From the NCBI RefSeq assembly GCF_008831285.2, contig NC_045140.1, positions 27,422,131 to 27,486,130 of the forward strand: a stretch of 64,000 nt of DNA, written 5' to 3'. Every line of letters starts with the position of its first letter. Within the stretch, counting starts at the first letter, position 1. A program made the translations under genes and the position numbers. Source of the DNA: Nymphaea colorata. Lineage: Eukaryota; Streptophyta; Magnoliopsida; Nymphaeales; Nymphaeaceae. The notes beneath the pieces are model-generated. The model ran no database searches. It saw only the letters and a program-made list of their open reading frames with translations, and was not told the origin of the DNA. Of this stretch, positions 36,349 through 49,290 are shown piece after piece.

Positions 36349-37335
36349 CTGTTTGGTTGGAGGGAAATGGATAAAGTGTGTTTGGCTGCGAGGGGAGGGA
36401 AAGGGATAAAGTGTGTCGTCTTCTTCCTTTCAATAGTATCAGAATTTCAAATTGGTTTTTAGTAGAGCAGCGTGGTGTTCGATATTGCTGCATCCTATAG
36501 ATTCCAGCCTGATCAGACATCAAAATCAAGCTATTTTCTGGTGATTTGAGGACGGATTTTGTACCAACTGGTTCCTAAATATCTCGCACAGGTCCTGCCC
36601 AAATTTTAAGTGAAACAGAGTTCGCTTGGGCAGCAAAAGATCAAAACTCAACAATTTCAGCCTGCAATTTACAGTTTCTGTGAGACCAGAATCTGCACCG
36701 GATTCCGGCAGTCGGCGTTGTCAGCTCTGGTGCCGAAAAAGGTCGAGCATAGGCTCAATGGAAGCAAATGCATGTCAAGAATCTCCAGGCCAAATTTCAG
36801 AATTTTTGGAGTTTTGGTTGGAGAGTTATGAATTTTTGAGTGAGCCTCTGTCGCTGGAAAGTTCCTGCACGGGCTGATGCACAGGCGACAGACTTGACAA
36901 CCGAGGGCTAGGCCTAACTTTCTAAGCATCACGATTTTTACTGGAGCTGAGTTAGAAGATAAACTTGGTGGCGTTGAATTCCTTGACGTGTCTATTATTT
37001 TTCTACCAAGTTTCATGATTTTTGGAGTTCTCATTAAAAAGATATCAAATTTACAAGCGGTGCCTATTTTCTGATACAATACCTGCGACAAGAACTGTGA
37101 CAGCAGCCTTTTCTAAAACCTCTTATTTTTTTAAACATTTTGTTTATTAGGGGTATTATAGTAAAGTATTATAAATTCCATCATTTTATTTCTTTTATCT
37201 AGTCCAAACAAACATGATTTTAGTCTTTCATTTTTTTTTAATCCAAAAAACTTTTTTTAATCACTTCTTTCATTTTCTTTCCATTCCCTTTATTTCCCTC
37301 CATTCCTTTCCCTCCCTTTCCTTCCAACCAAACAG
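36349..37335. mobile_element. ~1-kb non-autonomous TIR transposon
   Basis: The left end CTGTTTGGTTGGAGGG is the inverted repeat of the right end (ccttccaaccaaacag); both then run into G/A-rich subterminal repeats. The whole 987 bp is missing from the matching site in copy 2 (near 59,090-59,100), so it inserted after the duplication or was cleanly lost there. The flanks resemble an imperfect 8-9 bp target duplication (gttgcaac / gttagtgac), which would suit a Mutator- or hAT-type element. No transposase is encoded; a 140-codon open frame on the minus strand (36669-37091) is unassigned. Confidence 0.8.
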
Positions 37336-38764
37336 AGGGTTAGTGACAATAAAAAGAAATGCACTTAAAATCATTAGTGCTGGTCTTAATTGCAAGGACG
37401 CAATGGGGTTTTGATTCCTGAAAACACTGCACATGTGACAGAATGTTTCCAGATATAAATAATGAAGTCCCGCGGATTTCTATTCAGTGATGACATATAG
37501 GACCATAACATCAAGTTAGTTGCATCCTCTAAATTCTAATACAAATATTTCCTCAAGAAAATTGATTGACTTCTGCTACTGATTCTACTTCGCTTGGATA
37601 GTTTAGGAGGTGTCTGAGATATCTGGAATGATGAAATTTTAGAATCGAAATGCTCGTTTTTTATTGAACCCTATTTGTTTAATAATTTAGATTTAATTTA
37701 ATTAAAAAATGGTGTTTTGATTATAAAATTCCATGGTCCTAGATATATCAAACGCCCACTTAGAGTAGGAGATCTAAATGCTTCAAATCTTTGAAACCCT
37801 ATTTGAAAAAATTAATACTAGAGTTTTATTAGGTAGTAACTCTATTGCTACTCAGTTACACAATATATCGGGGCGACAAATTTCATTTAGTGAATAAGAT
37901 ATCAAGTTTTAGATATGAAACAAACTATTTTATCCCTAGTTTTCATTATTTATTGGTTCACATCGTCTGACAAAGACTATTAACCAAAAAAAAATAATGC
38001 ATGCATTTGGTACCTAGACAAGTTAGGATAGAAATAGATGAACAAGGCAACTCAATAATCATTTCGTTAAATTGTGACTGGATTCTACCTAGCTAATTAG
38101 TGAAAATATCTTCTTGTAATCATCCCAGAGATAATACCATAATAATTAGTTCGACTTTGCCAGTAACAAGTGTTAATTAGAAAAACACGGTAATGAATAT
38201 CCAAACGGAGATTCAACAGCTAAAAGATTGCTTAGGATATTGTACCATGAAATGCATTTCATGTAGAAAATTTCATGCTCTCATTGAATATAAATAATCC
38301 AGATAAAAGAATGTTGTTTTGATCATGATATTTAATATACATACAAATATATATACAAATAAAGTAGTTTAACCAATTATTATATATTTTTGTTACAATT
38401 CAAATTCATATGAAAATTTTCAATCCGGATCCGTGTCGGTGGAAAATGCGTTCAATTTTTTCTAACCATTGACATTCTTAACCAACTGAACATTCAAACC
38501 CAATACACCAAACAACCAATGGATTTTCATTCTTCTTAATATTCAATCAATTTTGTCTTTCCTTTATACCAGTTGTACTTCTAGAAAACGCTGAAACCAA
38601 ATGCCATTAAATCATGACTACCCAAGAGTTGGCAAGACAGTGAAATCAAACTAAAATTCATCTTCTTCTCAAATCCCATGCAGATAGCAAAATTTAAAGC
38701 CAGCCATGAATGGAGTAGACAAATATTTCATGTCGCCAATGTAACTCCTCCTGTATGTGAACCT
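37336..38764. other. Right end of duplication copy 1
   Basis: Non-coding DNA closely matched by 59,100-60,451. No gene was recognised. The match to copy 2 stops exactly where the LTR-like sequence begins. Confidence 0.65.
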
Positions 38765-39120
38765 TGTAAACAAAACTGGTAAGGATGATAAGGGCCACAA
38801 ATCCGTTGGAGAGAAAATCGACAATCAAGATATGGATAAAGATGTCAAGCTGGTAATAGAAGATTGTGATCAAATGAAAAAGGCAGAGAAATCAAAAGAT
38901 AAGGAAAGGCGACAATTTAGGGATCAGATGAAGATTTCATTTAATCTAGTCAAGAACAATCTTGCCTATGATAATACGTGATTTCTTCCTTATAAAAAGG
39001 ACTCGACTCTACCATTGTAATTATTCTCTCATCAATAAACAAAAAGTTTCTTCTGATCGTGGATGTAGGCTTACCTAGGTTGAACCACATTAATCTTTGA
39101 TTTTCCTTTGCTTTTCTTTA
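38765..39120 (+). mobile_element. Copia-type 5' LTR
   Basis: The sequence starts TGTAAAC, contains a TATA box (ttataaaaagg, about 38,990) and the typical late-LTR stretch tggatgtaggcttacc with gttgaaccac. It is followed at once by tggtatcagagc (39,121-39,132), the primer-binding site for initiator-Met tRNA. No matching 3' LTR lies downstream in the same orientation. Confidence 0.75.
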
Positions 39121-39916
39121 TGGTATCAGAGCTTGAGAATCAGCCATAGCGATTGATTCCTGTTGAACAGAGATAGAACAGAGGAAGAACATATATAGTC
39201 CTTCCAGTACATTTGCAAATTTATTGGAGCTTTGAGGAGCGACCACTTGCATTTTGAAGCATTGTTGGTCAAGGAACAGGAAAAACATGGGCGACACTAA
39301 TTTTTGCCCCTTGTTCATCATCTGGCGTTGTCACCACAAGTGATCTTCCACTGCCAGATTTCATAGAAAGAGTATCCAATCTGTTACGAATTCAACGCCC
39401 CACTGCTCGACCGGAACCGACGCCGGTGCTGGCTAGAATAGAAGTATCTCCGGCCGCCTCTCCTGCTGCAGGAAAAACAGGGGTGACACTGTTTTTTGCT
39501 CCTCGTTCTTCGTCTGGTGTTGTCACCACTAGTGATCTTCCACCGCAAGATTACTACAAGAAGAATCGCCACTCTGTTACGCTTCCAACAGTACCAAGCT
39601 CGACAATTTTCGTGCTTGGAGACGGCCGCAATTGTTGATTTTTGCAACCACCCTTCCTGCTAAGGTCTCCTGCTGTGAGGAAACGTTGTTTATCATTTTC
39701 CATTTCCATCGGCCGACATCTTCAAATCAGGTGATCTCCCATTGAAATGCTACTACGAGCATAAACTTTTTTTTGGTTGGACATCCAATGGTACCAAGTT
39801 CGACTGAATTCGAGCTTGGAGTTGGGTGAAAACATTGATTTTTCGATCGTCCTTCCTGTTGCTACTTACCGTTTTTTTTCTAGCGACTTCAACTCTGATG
39901 TTAAAGCTCTTGAATT

Positions 39917-41014
39917 GTGTCTCCTTCCATGCTCATTTTCCCTTATCCTTATACTATCATTGTTGCGAATTTCGTCTCTCTCAAGGTACGAGCTGAAAAT
40001 TTTCTTCTATGGAAAACACAAATTTTGGCATTGATTGAGAGCCAAGATCTTCAAAGATTTTTGACTGGCGAGGTTATTGCCCCATCAGAATTCATTGATG
40101 ATTCTTATTCTCAAAAAGTGTCCAATCCTCATTTTACTGCTTGGAGAAAACCTGATCGCCTAATCAAGGGATGGATAACCAGCACATTGTGTGAAAGTGC
40201 ACTTGGCTTAGTAGTTGGCCTTGAGACATCCAAGGATATCTGGAGGACTCTTATGAATACATTCTCTCGAAAATCGTGTGAAAGAGAATTTCTTCTCACG
40301 CATTTGCTCACTTTGCTTAAAAAGAATGATGATTCTGTAGAAGCATATATTGGAAAATTCAAACATATATGCGATGATCTTTTAGCTATTGAAAAATCTT
40401 TTGATGAGGGGGCACAAGTTTAATGGCTGCTCCAAGGGCTTGGAGAAGTATGTGAAGCTTTTATTACATCCATGCTTCAACCACCTACACTGCCGTATGA
40501 AGAAGTTGTTTCTCTTCTTCAAAGATTCGACTCGCGTTTAAAAAGTCCTACTCCTCCTATCATGACAATGACACACCAACAATCTAGACAAGGAGATGGG
40601 CGTGGACGCAGCTATAGAGGGCGTGGACGCAGCTATAGAGGTCGTGGACACTATCAAAATCACACACATGAAAATTCCTCCTCTAATAGTAATGAGAAGA
40701 AAAGCAAAAATCCTACTGTTTGTCAAATATGCGGTAAGAAATATTACTCTGCCATCAAGTTTTTTGAACGATTTAATCATTCCTATCAAGCCGAAGATGC
40801 TCAACAAGCACTCGCTGCTATTACTATTGATGATGCAAATTACTCAGAATGGTTAGTAGATACTGGACCATCCACCCACATGACTGGAAACCCTGGTAAG
40901 ATTTCTAAAATATCTCCGTATCATGGAATTGATCATGTTGTCGTTGGAAATGGCACGTCTCTTTCTATTTTTCCTCTCAACTATGTTGTTTTTCTCAGGT
41001 GTATAAGGACATGA
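39917..41014 (+). pseudogene. Copia gag-protease fragment, broken
   Basis: A gag domain of the UBN2 kind (AENFLLWKTQILALIESQDL through VEAYIGKFKHICDDLLAIEK) runs to a TAA at 40421-40423 and carries on in the same frame (40472-41014). After an Arg-Gly-rich tract (GRGRSYRGRG repeated) comes a damaged zinc knuckle, CQICGKKYYSAIKFF, which has lost its His and last Cys. Then comes a protease-like WLVDTGPSTHMT, where DTGAS is usual. The element stops at about 41,014, where the opposite-strand fragment begins. The premature stop, lost zinc ligands and missing integrase and reverse transcriptase show that it is dead. Confidence 0.85.
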
Positions 41015-42460
41015 AAATCGATAAAGAATTCCATGTTTTTCACAAAATAATTCCAGCACCTTGTTGCAAAATTCGCCGCAGTTCTTTGATTGAATGGTGG
41101 CAATGGTTGAGTTTAGTTGTTTTTCCACCAAAACTTTAAAATTTCGAAAGCAGTCAACCACTTCAGATTTTGCCTTTAGAAGAAATAACCATGAGTAGTG
41201 AGAAAAATTATCAACAATGAAAATGAAGTATTTGAAACCATCCTTGGAGGACAGGGGAGCCGATCCCCACACATCCATATGTAATACTTCAAGAATCCCA
41301 GAGGCATAGAAATCAAAAGAAGGAAATGGTTGTTTATGCATTTTGTCAACAAGACAAGATTCACAAACATCTCTTCTAGGCAAAGAGTTTATTGAAATTA
41401 AATTACTGGAATTTAAAAGATTCACAATCCTTTTATTTGCATGTCCTAACCGGCAATGCCAAAGCTCATAAGGGGTTGCATCCTTGTGATGTGAAAACCA
41501 GCTGCTCGTACTTGGTTGTTGCAGGCTCTTTTAAGCCTAATAAGGTACGCTTCTTTGGTCCTCGAAGAAGAATCTTGTTTGTTCGTTGATCCTTAATCAC
41601 AAAATCATACGGTGAGAACCTGAAAATACAGTCATTATCAGTAGTGAATTTTCTGACTGATAACAAATTGTGAACAATAGTGGGCACGTGAATAACATTC
41701 TTGAGTTTAGAGGAATTTCCAGCAACATCGACTAATAAATCACCAGTATGCTTAATAGAAAGGCAAGAACCATTACCAATCATGACATTCTCTTGACCAT
41801 CTTGAGGAGCGGAGCTTTGTTGTGCATCATATCATCATATGATTTGTAGCATCGGTATCAGGATACCAATATTCATTTATTGAGTCTTGTAGACTCATAG
41901 CAGAATAGGCTTGAGGAATGTCGTAGCACGTACGAGATGAGTGACCCTTCCGTCCACAAAATTGGCAAATAATAGTAGGGCGTTGTTATTGTGGGCTGGC
42001 CGTACCAGGTCGTTGTTTTTATTGGGGCTGAAATTGAGTTCCACGACCACCATGGTATCTTCCTCCTCGGCCACGGAAGCAACTCCTTGCGCAGCAACAT
42101 GATTCTCAGAGGAGACTGAGAACCATATGATTTCTCAAGGGTCAACCAAACATCATGGGCAGTTTTGGTGCACATAATCTGTCCCAACACAGCTTCCATG
42201 ATTGTTGCCTTGATCCAACTTAATGTGAGGCGATCCATCCTTCTCCATGCAACAAATTCTGAATTCACTTTAGTCTTGTCGTCTTTTGTTATCTCCTTCT
42301 GTGGTTCGACTTGAGTCCCATCAACAAACTGAAGAAGATCTTGAGAGTCCATTACTAACTCTAGTTAACTTCGCCATAATAGGTAGTTATCTTGGTTGAG
42401 TTTACTCGAGACCAGTGCAACAACAGCATCATTCCATTGGGTGGGAGGCGTGGCAGCCAT
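41015..42460 (-). pseudogene. Copia gag-protease-integrase fragment, broken
   Basis: Read on the minus strand, gag starts MAATPPTQWNDAVVALVSSK at 42,460. It meets an in-frame TAA at 42,367-42,365, then continues (MDSQDLLQFVDGTQ to LTLEKSYGSQS) before a deletion and frameshift. An intact zinc knuckle, CQFCGRKGHSSRTC, lies near 41,950. A protease-like DTDATNHM (usual DTGATNHM) is near 41,840. The GAG-pre-integrase Cys motif (CESCLVDKMHKQPF, ~41,350) and an integrase core with DVWGSAPLSSKDG and ERKNR follow. Reverse transcriptase and RNase H are absent. The reading ends at ~41,015 against the plus-strand fragment. Confidence 0.85.
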
Positions 42461-43417
42461 GGTACTTCTAAACGGAGATAGCTAAGGCTGAAGATAATGC
42501 AAAATAGAAGTTCCGCCAAAGACAGGCGAGGGAAAATCAGACCGACGTTCCGTTTCCCCGGCCAACCTAGCTGTCGAGCAGGGATGTTTTGGAAACTAGA
42601 CACCTGGACTATCACTCGAACCAAGTTTGAGCTCCAGAGAAAAATCCTGGAGTTAACGCCAGGCTCTTGAAGTTCCACTACTTTCCAAAATATTTTTCCC
42701 TGTTTCACGTTTAGGAGAGGCAGTGCTTCAAACCTTCAGCGTTAGCTCCCCTTAGCTCCAATCAACGCCAAATTTTGCCCAAGGATCTCTAAGATAACTA
42801 GGTTTCAGATGGTATGCTGCCGGACAGCTAATACCCATGGAGAATCTCACAAGGAGTGACTGATCCGCCGCTGGTCGCAAGGTAGACTGCGTTCTCAGGC
42901 CTCCGCGACACCAGAAAACCAGTTGGTAAAGAAAAGTTTGTATCTCCTCAACGCCTACTCCAAAAAATCTAAAACTTGGTATGAAGATTCCTCAGGAGGA
43001 GACAATTCCAACGAGCCCTTGCTCAACCCCTATCGTCGCCGGAGCTGACAACGCCGGTCAGTTTTGCATGCTATTTTCTGGTGGTCAATGCCATGTTATG
43101 CAATTAAGGCACTGGAGATGGTTCAAAAGAGGTGGACGTAAATCTGGGGGGTCCGGCTGGCTCAGTTGATGTTTTTGGACAAGGACGGGCTCCTTGGAAC
43201 CGCAACGGGTAGGGAATGTTTCCTGAGCAGTACGAGGACTAACAAAGGCCGGTGTTGGCATTGGTGTGCATATGAACAGGAATGCGAAAAAAGAACTATG
43301 GCTGAAAACAGAGGAGCAGCCAAAGTCTATGGCTGAAAACAGAGGAGCAACCAGGACTTTGTTTATGTGACGATGGCAACGGCTGCGTATGAAAACACGC
43401 AGGTGGCTCTGATACTA
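42461..43417 (-). mobile_element. Untranslated leader of the minus-strand copia fragment
   Basis: Lies between the gag start and the LTR. On the minus strand the primer-binding site reads tagtatcagagccac (about 43,403-43,417), one mismatch from the usual tggtatcagagcc. No other coding features are seen. Confidence 0.6.
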
Positions 43418-43670
43418 TGAAAGATGAACTAGAGAAAACAAGAGAGAGAGAGAGAGAGAGAGAGTAAATTTTCTTGCAAGAGTATATATTGGTTTATATA
43501 ATGTAATTTGTGGTCAGTTACACAACTTTAGTGGGCTGGTACATCTTTGGTAACATGTTACAAATTAAAACATATATGGTAATAATTTAAACAAGGTGTT
43601 ACGGGTGAAAAGATCCTTCACTCGGTAAAAATATGATCTGTAACGTTCATCCTTGGATATCACCTTGTCA
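43418..43670 (-). mobile_element. Copia-type LTR, minus-strand element
   Basis: 253 bp with TG...CA ends (minus strand starts TGACAAGGTG and ends CATCTTTCA), next to the primer-binding site. It includes a (GA)n run at 43,439-43,464. It is a different LTR from the one at 38,765, so two separate element families are joined here. Confidence 0.75.
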
Positions 43671-44953
43671 TAACTTTCCTTTAACACCTGCAACACCAAA
43701 CATTCCACTTTTACGGCAAGCAGCAATATGAATACAACATTTCACCCTCTCATTCCATAAACAATCCCCCCATTTAATGTCAGTCACCAGCTAATTCTCC
43801 ATCTTCTGCTTGTCCTCCTTCTTCCACTTTGTAGAGCTGATAAACTCCTTAAAAACCCTCCCATATAGTACTTGAGTAATTTCTTGCCGCCTTAAAGCCA
43901 TCATACCCACGACGGTTCCTCGTCTTTCAAATGTACCAAAACAGAACTTGGAAGACAAAGCTCCAACAATCTTCATAGCCTGTCCAGGATTCTACATTAC
44001 AACCAGTGATCTCTCACCCACACGCCATTTCTCACATTGGAGAACAAAATTTGATTCCTCTTCCGAACTGCCTTGATTAGAAAATTAACCTTTCCCACAA
44101 CAGAAAACCGAGCACTAGGAATTGAGGGTCATGGTTTCTTTAAGGAAGAAAAAATCCAAGAGTAATCAAACTTACCGCTCCCAATCGCACCCATGAGAGT
44201 AGCAATGGCAGAAAATGCAAACGGGTTCAACATCTTCTCGTATGCCTGCCTTGGAATAAAGAGACGCTTGCGACCATCCACCTCTCGAATTGGTAACTTG
44301 GAAATTTTTTAGTCTGGAATGCCATCATCTTCCTCTACTATAGAAGCCAAGAGCATTTCACTGCCTCCATTGTTTGCCGCACTCCTACAGCATCTTGAAT
44401 GACCGTCTTAGAGACTTCATTCTCATCAACATCGTCAACCATTACACATCTCTCTGACCAGGAGACTGTTGGATACTACGAAAAAACCGAAGGAGCTGGT
44501 TATTTATGCCCAGCATCTTTCTGTTTTAGGGTTGCAGAACTGATTACCCTAAAGAGCTCTATAGAAGTAAACCCGAAAAACTAAACTCTGCTTTTTCTTC
44601 TACTTCTTCCTCTTGCTCTGCTATTTTCCACAGGGGGCTGTCGCTGCTTCTTCACTTGAGCACAGGAGCCGCTGGTGAGCTTACAGGCGATGACTTGCAA
44701 CTCCAGCTGCGACTTCAATTGCTCTAACAGAGACTAACTTCCCCACCAAAGAGGGCATCTCTTCTTGAATCCGGTTCTTCATGAGACTCCATCTCCCGAG
44801 AGCCCTCTTCAATTTCCATTGAATCACAAACAGCCATGAACTAACAAACGCCAGTTATACCACCCTGCCCCATAGCTGAGCCTCCACTGGGGGGCAAGCC
44901 CCCTCCATCCTGAAGAACCTTGCGCACTGCCACCGTAAACCTTGAACGCCACC

Positions 44954-46429
44954 TAGAGCGTCTCTCTCCTGTATTCACTCCTCTTTGATCTTCTTTTCAC
45001 TTTTACGTTCTTATACTTGAATAGGCAAGCTTCTAGCTTGAGTAGGAAAAGAAGCTACGGTTCTCATATTTGCCGACCATCTAATTTCAATACGTTTGGC
45101 TCATTCAAATTTGCGTAGCGGCAATCAGCTCTAAGGAACCGATCGACATTGTTACTTTTGTTTCTTCTCCTACATTATATATATAAAAGATGAAAAAAGA
45201 TAGAAAAACACAAGGATTATCTGACATGGTCGGACACCTGAACCTTTTGAGGACCAACTTGAGCAGCCTGCAGGCCCACTCACCATAATTTCCTTCCACA
45301 TAATTGTTCCCCACATCTATTTTATTTGTTGGGTATTAAAGAAAATTGCTCAGTCGGCCTCGTTGAGAAATCTTTGATCGAGCATCCGATGCAGCTGTTC
45401 CTTCCACGTCGACTTTAATTTCGTCCTTAGCAGATTGTACAAGAGAAAGGTGAAAGAGAAGAGACAGAACAAGAACAGGAAAAGGGGCTCCCTTCCAATC
45501 ACTTGTTTAATTATAAATGCACAATTAATGTTGGAGGAAAGTTGGTGAAAGAGGAGTATCTAATACTTGAACCCCGTGTGCAGTGACTTCTCGCCTTATA
45601 AAAACATTGTGTTGTCCGTCATGGCTCCAGCTACATTTCATCATTGGAGTGGATTTTCTTTCTTAATTCATTTTTTAATCAATGATAGGAAGAAACATAA
45701 TTAACTTAGTCCAGTGAGTGAATGAAAACAGAGTTGGGCATTGGGCCGGCCCAATAAGAAGCTGAGTTAAGCCAGTACTTGGTCCAGTGTCCACCTTAGC
45801 TGGTTGCAACATTCTTGTTCCCAGTTCAATTACCATACTCGCTATGCTTGTGGGTCATAGAACGCAGTACCAAGTTGACTGTGAGGATCTTTCATAGGAA
45901 CCTTCTTTTTTGTCAAATTAAAATATGACTTAAAAGGCCATTTGATATGAAATTATCATGTTTTATATATATCCTCACACTTTAGACATGTAATTTAATG
46001 CATTGCATGCATCAAACAGCAAGCTACTTCAAAAGGATAGATAGACTAAAACATCCATGATGTTTGTTTTTGGAACTTAATAAATGCAAGAACCATCTTT
46101 CTAATATAAAATGAAAGAGGCAGTAAATTAACCAAAACAAGGCTTGCGGTACCACAGAGTGGTGCAAGCGTGATGGAACGAGGCGTGCCGGCACGCGTTC
46201 GCTTGTCCTTTTTGGCGTCTTCATGGAAGCCTCCTGCCTCCGTGCGGCGAGTTGACGAGACAAACGTGTACCAATTGGCATCCCAATGTAAAATAAATAT
46301 GCCTATGTAATATACTTATATTATGTATATTGGTTTATGTATTGTCGCTTTTCAGAAATCATTGCAGCAGAAGAGTGGAGAAGGAAATTGCTGCTGCGGA
46401 CGTTGGGGGAAAGCGTGGTGGTGGAACGC
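44954..46429. other. Upstream flank of A3
   Basis: Non-coding DNA shared with the A2 flank (20,240-21,760), including the same motif order. No gene was recognised. Confidence 0.6.
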
Positions 46430-46564
46430 GTGGACCCCATGAGAACGCGCTCCTACCTGTCCCCTTCCCCGGCAAGACCCGCTTCTCAGGCGACCGCTGC
46501 TTCGCGGCAGCAGCAAACAGGGTAGGCGGTGGCGAGGGCAGCTGCCTACTACCGCCTATAAGTA
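46430..46564 (+). promoter_or_regulatory. Core promoter of XTH A3
   Basis: GTGGACCC at 46430-46437 and TATAAGTA at 46557-46564, 120 bp apart. Essentially the same as A2. Confidence 0.65.
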
Positions 46565-46712
46565 GTCGTCTCAGCAGTCGAGCAATCCCACTCACATCAA
46601 AATCACAGACTACAATACTCCTCTTACCTTCGTGCTTTCCTCATCTTTGCTGGCAGCCCCTGTTTGGGTTTTCACTCCACTAATTTCTTCGCCGCTCAGA
46701 CCACCCGCCAAG

Positions 46713-47805
46713 ATGTCTTCCTCCTTTCACACATTGGCAGCTTTCCTGCTGCTGAGCTTCTTCATCGCTTCCACGGCGGATTTCTCCAAGGACGTGGACA
46801 TCACATGGGGCGACCAACGAGCTGTGGTCACAAACAATGGCCAGCAGCTTAGCCTTTCCCTGGACAAGACCTCGGGTTCGGGATTCCAATCTAAACAGGA
46901 GTTCCTCTTCGGCAGGTTCGACATGAAAATCAAGTTGGTACCGGGAAACTCAGCTGGCACGGTCGCTGCCTACTACGTAAGCGCCTCATAACTCTCCTCC
47001 ACTTTGTTCAAGATCTGTATGGTACTGGACAATGCAGCGGTTCATCTGCATCTTTTATGCATAAAATATATTCATGGAGATTCCTTTAATTCTTTGGCGC
47101 AGCTGTCTTCCCAAGGTCCCCTGCACGACGAGATAGACATGGAGTTTCTGGGTAATCTCAGTGGGCAACCTTACACCCTCCACACCAACGTCTACGCTCA
47201 GGGAAAAGGCAACAGAGAGCAACAGTTCCACCTCTGGTTCGACCCAACTACCGATTTCCACACCTACTCCATTCTTTGGAACCCCCAACAGATTATGTAA
47301 GTTACGAATCCAAGCTCCCAACCTCCCCTTCAGGACATTTATTTTTTGGTCTTCGCCTCATGAGACTGTAACTGAGAATTCTCTATTGCTAGTCTGACTC
47401 ACTGTTCTTCTTTAATACTGAAGGTTCTACGTGGATGGAGCTCTGATAAGAGTGTTCAGGAATCACGAGTCGTCCGGCGTGCCTTATCCCAGCAAGCAAG
47501 CCATGAGGATGTATTCAAGCCTGTGGGACGCTGAGGATTGGGCGACGCAGGGCGGCCGAGTGAAGACGGACTGGACAAAGGCTCCCTTCACCGCCTCCTT
47601 CCGGGACGTGAGCATCAACGGCTGCGTCTGGACGGGCTCCAGCTCCTCATGCGGTCCTTCAACCTCTGGTTGGATGAACCAGGCAGCGGTCACCTCCGAC
47701 CTACAGAAGATGGAATGGGTGCAGAAGAACTACATGATCTACAACTACTGCAACGACGCGCAGAGGTTTCCACAGGGTCTCCCGACGGAATGCTCCCTCT
47801 CATGA
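46713..47805 (+). CDS. XTH: Xyloglucan endotransglucosylase/hydrolase, XTH A3
   Basis: GH16 wall enzyme and duplicate of A2. Exons 46713-46976, 47103-47296 and 47424-47805 join to 279 residues. An in-frame ATG at 46632 would add 27 residues ([10 protein letters not shown]...), but I chose 46713. The conserved A-type signal peptide ([17 protein letters not shown]) starts there, A2 has no equivalent upstream ATG in frame, and 46632 lies just 70 bp after the TATA box, inside the expected leader. Catalytic residues E98, D100 and E102, N-glycosylation N106 and the four C-terminal cysteines are all kept. Small changes from A2 include GTVAAYY and DPTTDFHTY. Confidence 0.97.
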
Positions 47806-49290
47806 GATGCTTAATTTGGCGCAAGAAGACATATATACACAAAAATCATATATATGTTCATAAGTTTGCCGATTCTTTCATTCGTTCTTGTTGGTCCATG
47901 CGACAATTTTTTTCTTCTCCCTAGCATGTGTGTTGTATCAGCACTAGCTACTTGTGAATTGTGATTGATAAGGAATTTCATAAATCAAATAAGATAGTTC
48001 GTATCTTTCTGTCCTCTATACACGATTGGAAACTGTTAAACTCAAGCAGGCTTCACTAAAATGCTTCCCTTATTTCTTCAGAAAGTAGTAAATATTAAGG
48101 TTGAGAAAGTGAAGAAGAATATTATCTAAAAGACGACAGAAAAGAAACTTGGGAAATCCGCGTGGCAGGAATAAACACTAGATGCATCACATCACCGAAC
48201 TCGGGAAGAAAGTAACAGCTAGAAAAAAAATCAAGGGCTCAATATGGTGACCAGAGTAATTTGTTACAGCTTTTCACGACAACGACCTCTTAACATGTAA
48301 TGAGGGAATGCTCCAAATAAAAGGGTCGTATGGAAAGATACAAGTCTTTTTCCCATGCAGTTGTCTCTTTCTTCACCGGCGTACAAAAAGAAACAGGATT
48401 TTCATTTGATTGGTCTGGCTTCTCAGATACACAGATCTCATTACTTTCTAATATTTCTTATGGTTGATGGGTCTTCGTTTTTTCTGTTCCAATTTTGAAT
48501 GTGTGGAAAGAGGCAACTTGCTTTTTAGCAAAACCAGTTTTCAGATAAATAATTTTAAGGTCCTTCAATCTGACATTTTACTGGCTTAAAGTCTGATGTT
48601 TGTATCTGGTGACTTTTCATTTGAATTCTAATTCGATTACAGATTTGATTCTTAATATTGGGTTTGGAGTCAGGTGCAAGGCCACATACCGAAACGCGTT
48701 ACTGGTTTTCTTTAGCAAACTCAACTGGTCGGATTTGGGTTCAATGCTCAGATAATTTAATCCGTTCCCACCCCTAAGTGAAGCCTTTTTTATAAATCTG
48801 ACCTAAGCAGACGGTGACCAAACTCAAACTCTGATTCTGATCATGGCAAAAGATTGTGGAAAGTAATGTAAAAATCTGGCTCAAGATAACATAGAAATTT
48901 GAATACAACTTGGATTTCGCACGCAACACAGTTAGATATTTTGATTGAACATGCATTTTTGCTTGGGGAACTTAAAATATAAATCACACACTACTAATAG
49001 TCTTCCTAAATCACACACTACTAATATAAATCACCGTACGTGGATATTTTGGATCTTAACTAAATATTAGAACGTCGGTGGGACCTGCGTCATAACGTCA
49101 TTTCCACAATCATAGTTGGCTAACATATCAGTCGGATCAAGTAACTTCATCCTGAAACGCCCGATTAACTAAATCTCATTTTTTCGTACCAAACCCAGAT
49201 ATTATTGGAGGCCATGCAGTTGGGCTCCGGTAACACCAAACGTACGCTGACAATATATGGCAGGTGCATCCACCAACTTGGGCATTTGTC
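47806..49290. other. Downstream flank of A3
   Basis: Matches the A2 flank up to about 49,290, where homology stops in the middle of the stretch gggcatttgtcaatccc. No gene was recognised. Confidence 0.6.

Larger units (their letters stand above)
20024..38764 (+). repeat. Segmental duplication, copy 1 (A2 + B1)
   Basis: This ~18.7 kb block matches 43,684-60,451 in the same order and orientation. Shared anchors are the start (acctgcaacacc... and tacggcaagcag), the whole A2/A3 gene with flanks, the stretch before B1/B2, and the end (actcctcctgtatgtgaacc). Copy-1-only parts are about 24.8-31.4 kb and 36,349-37,335. The block ends at the first base of a copia LTR at 38,765. Confidence 0.92.

Noticed and set aside
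36669-37091. 140-codon open frame inside the TIR element
   Set aside because: It has no transposase features and sits in a non-autonomous element; most likely chance.
38765-43670. A single intact copia element
   Set aside because: The coding parts are on opposite strands, the two LTRs differ in sequence and face each other, and no reverse transcriptase is present.
46632-46712. In-frame upstream ATG extending A3 by 27 residues
   Set aside because: It would put residues before a typical signal peptide, lies in the leader close to the TATA box, and is not kept in A2.
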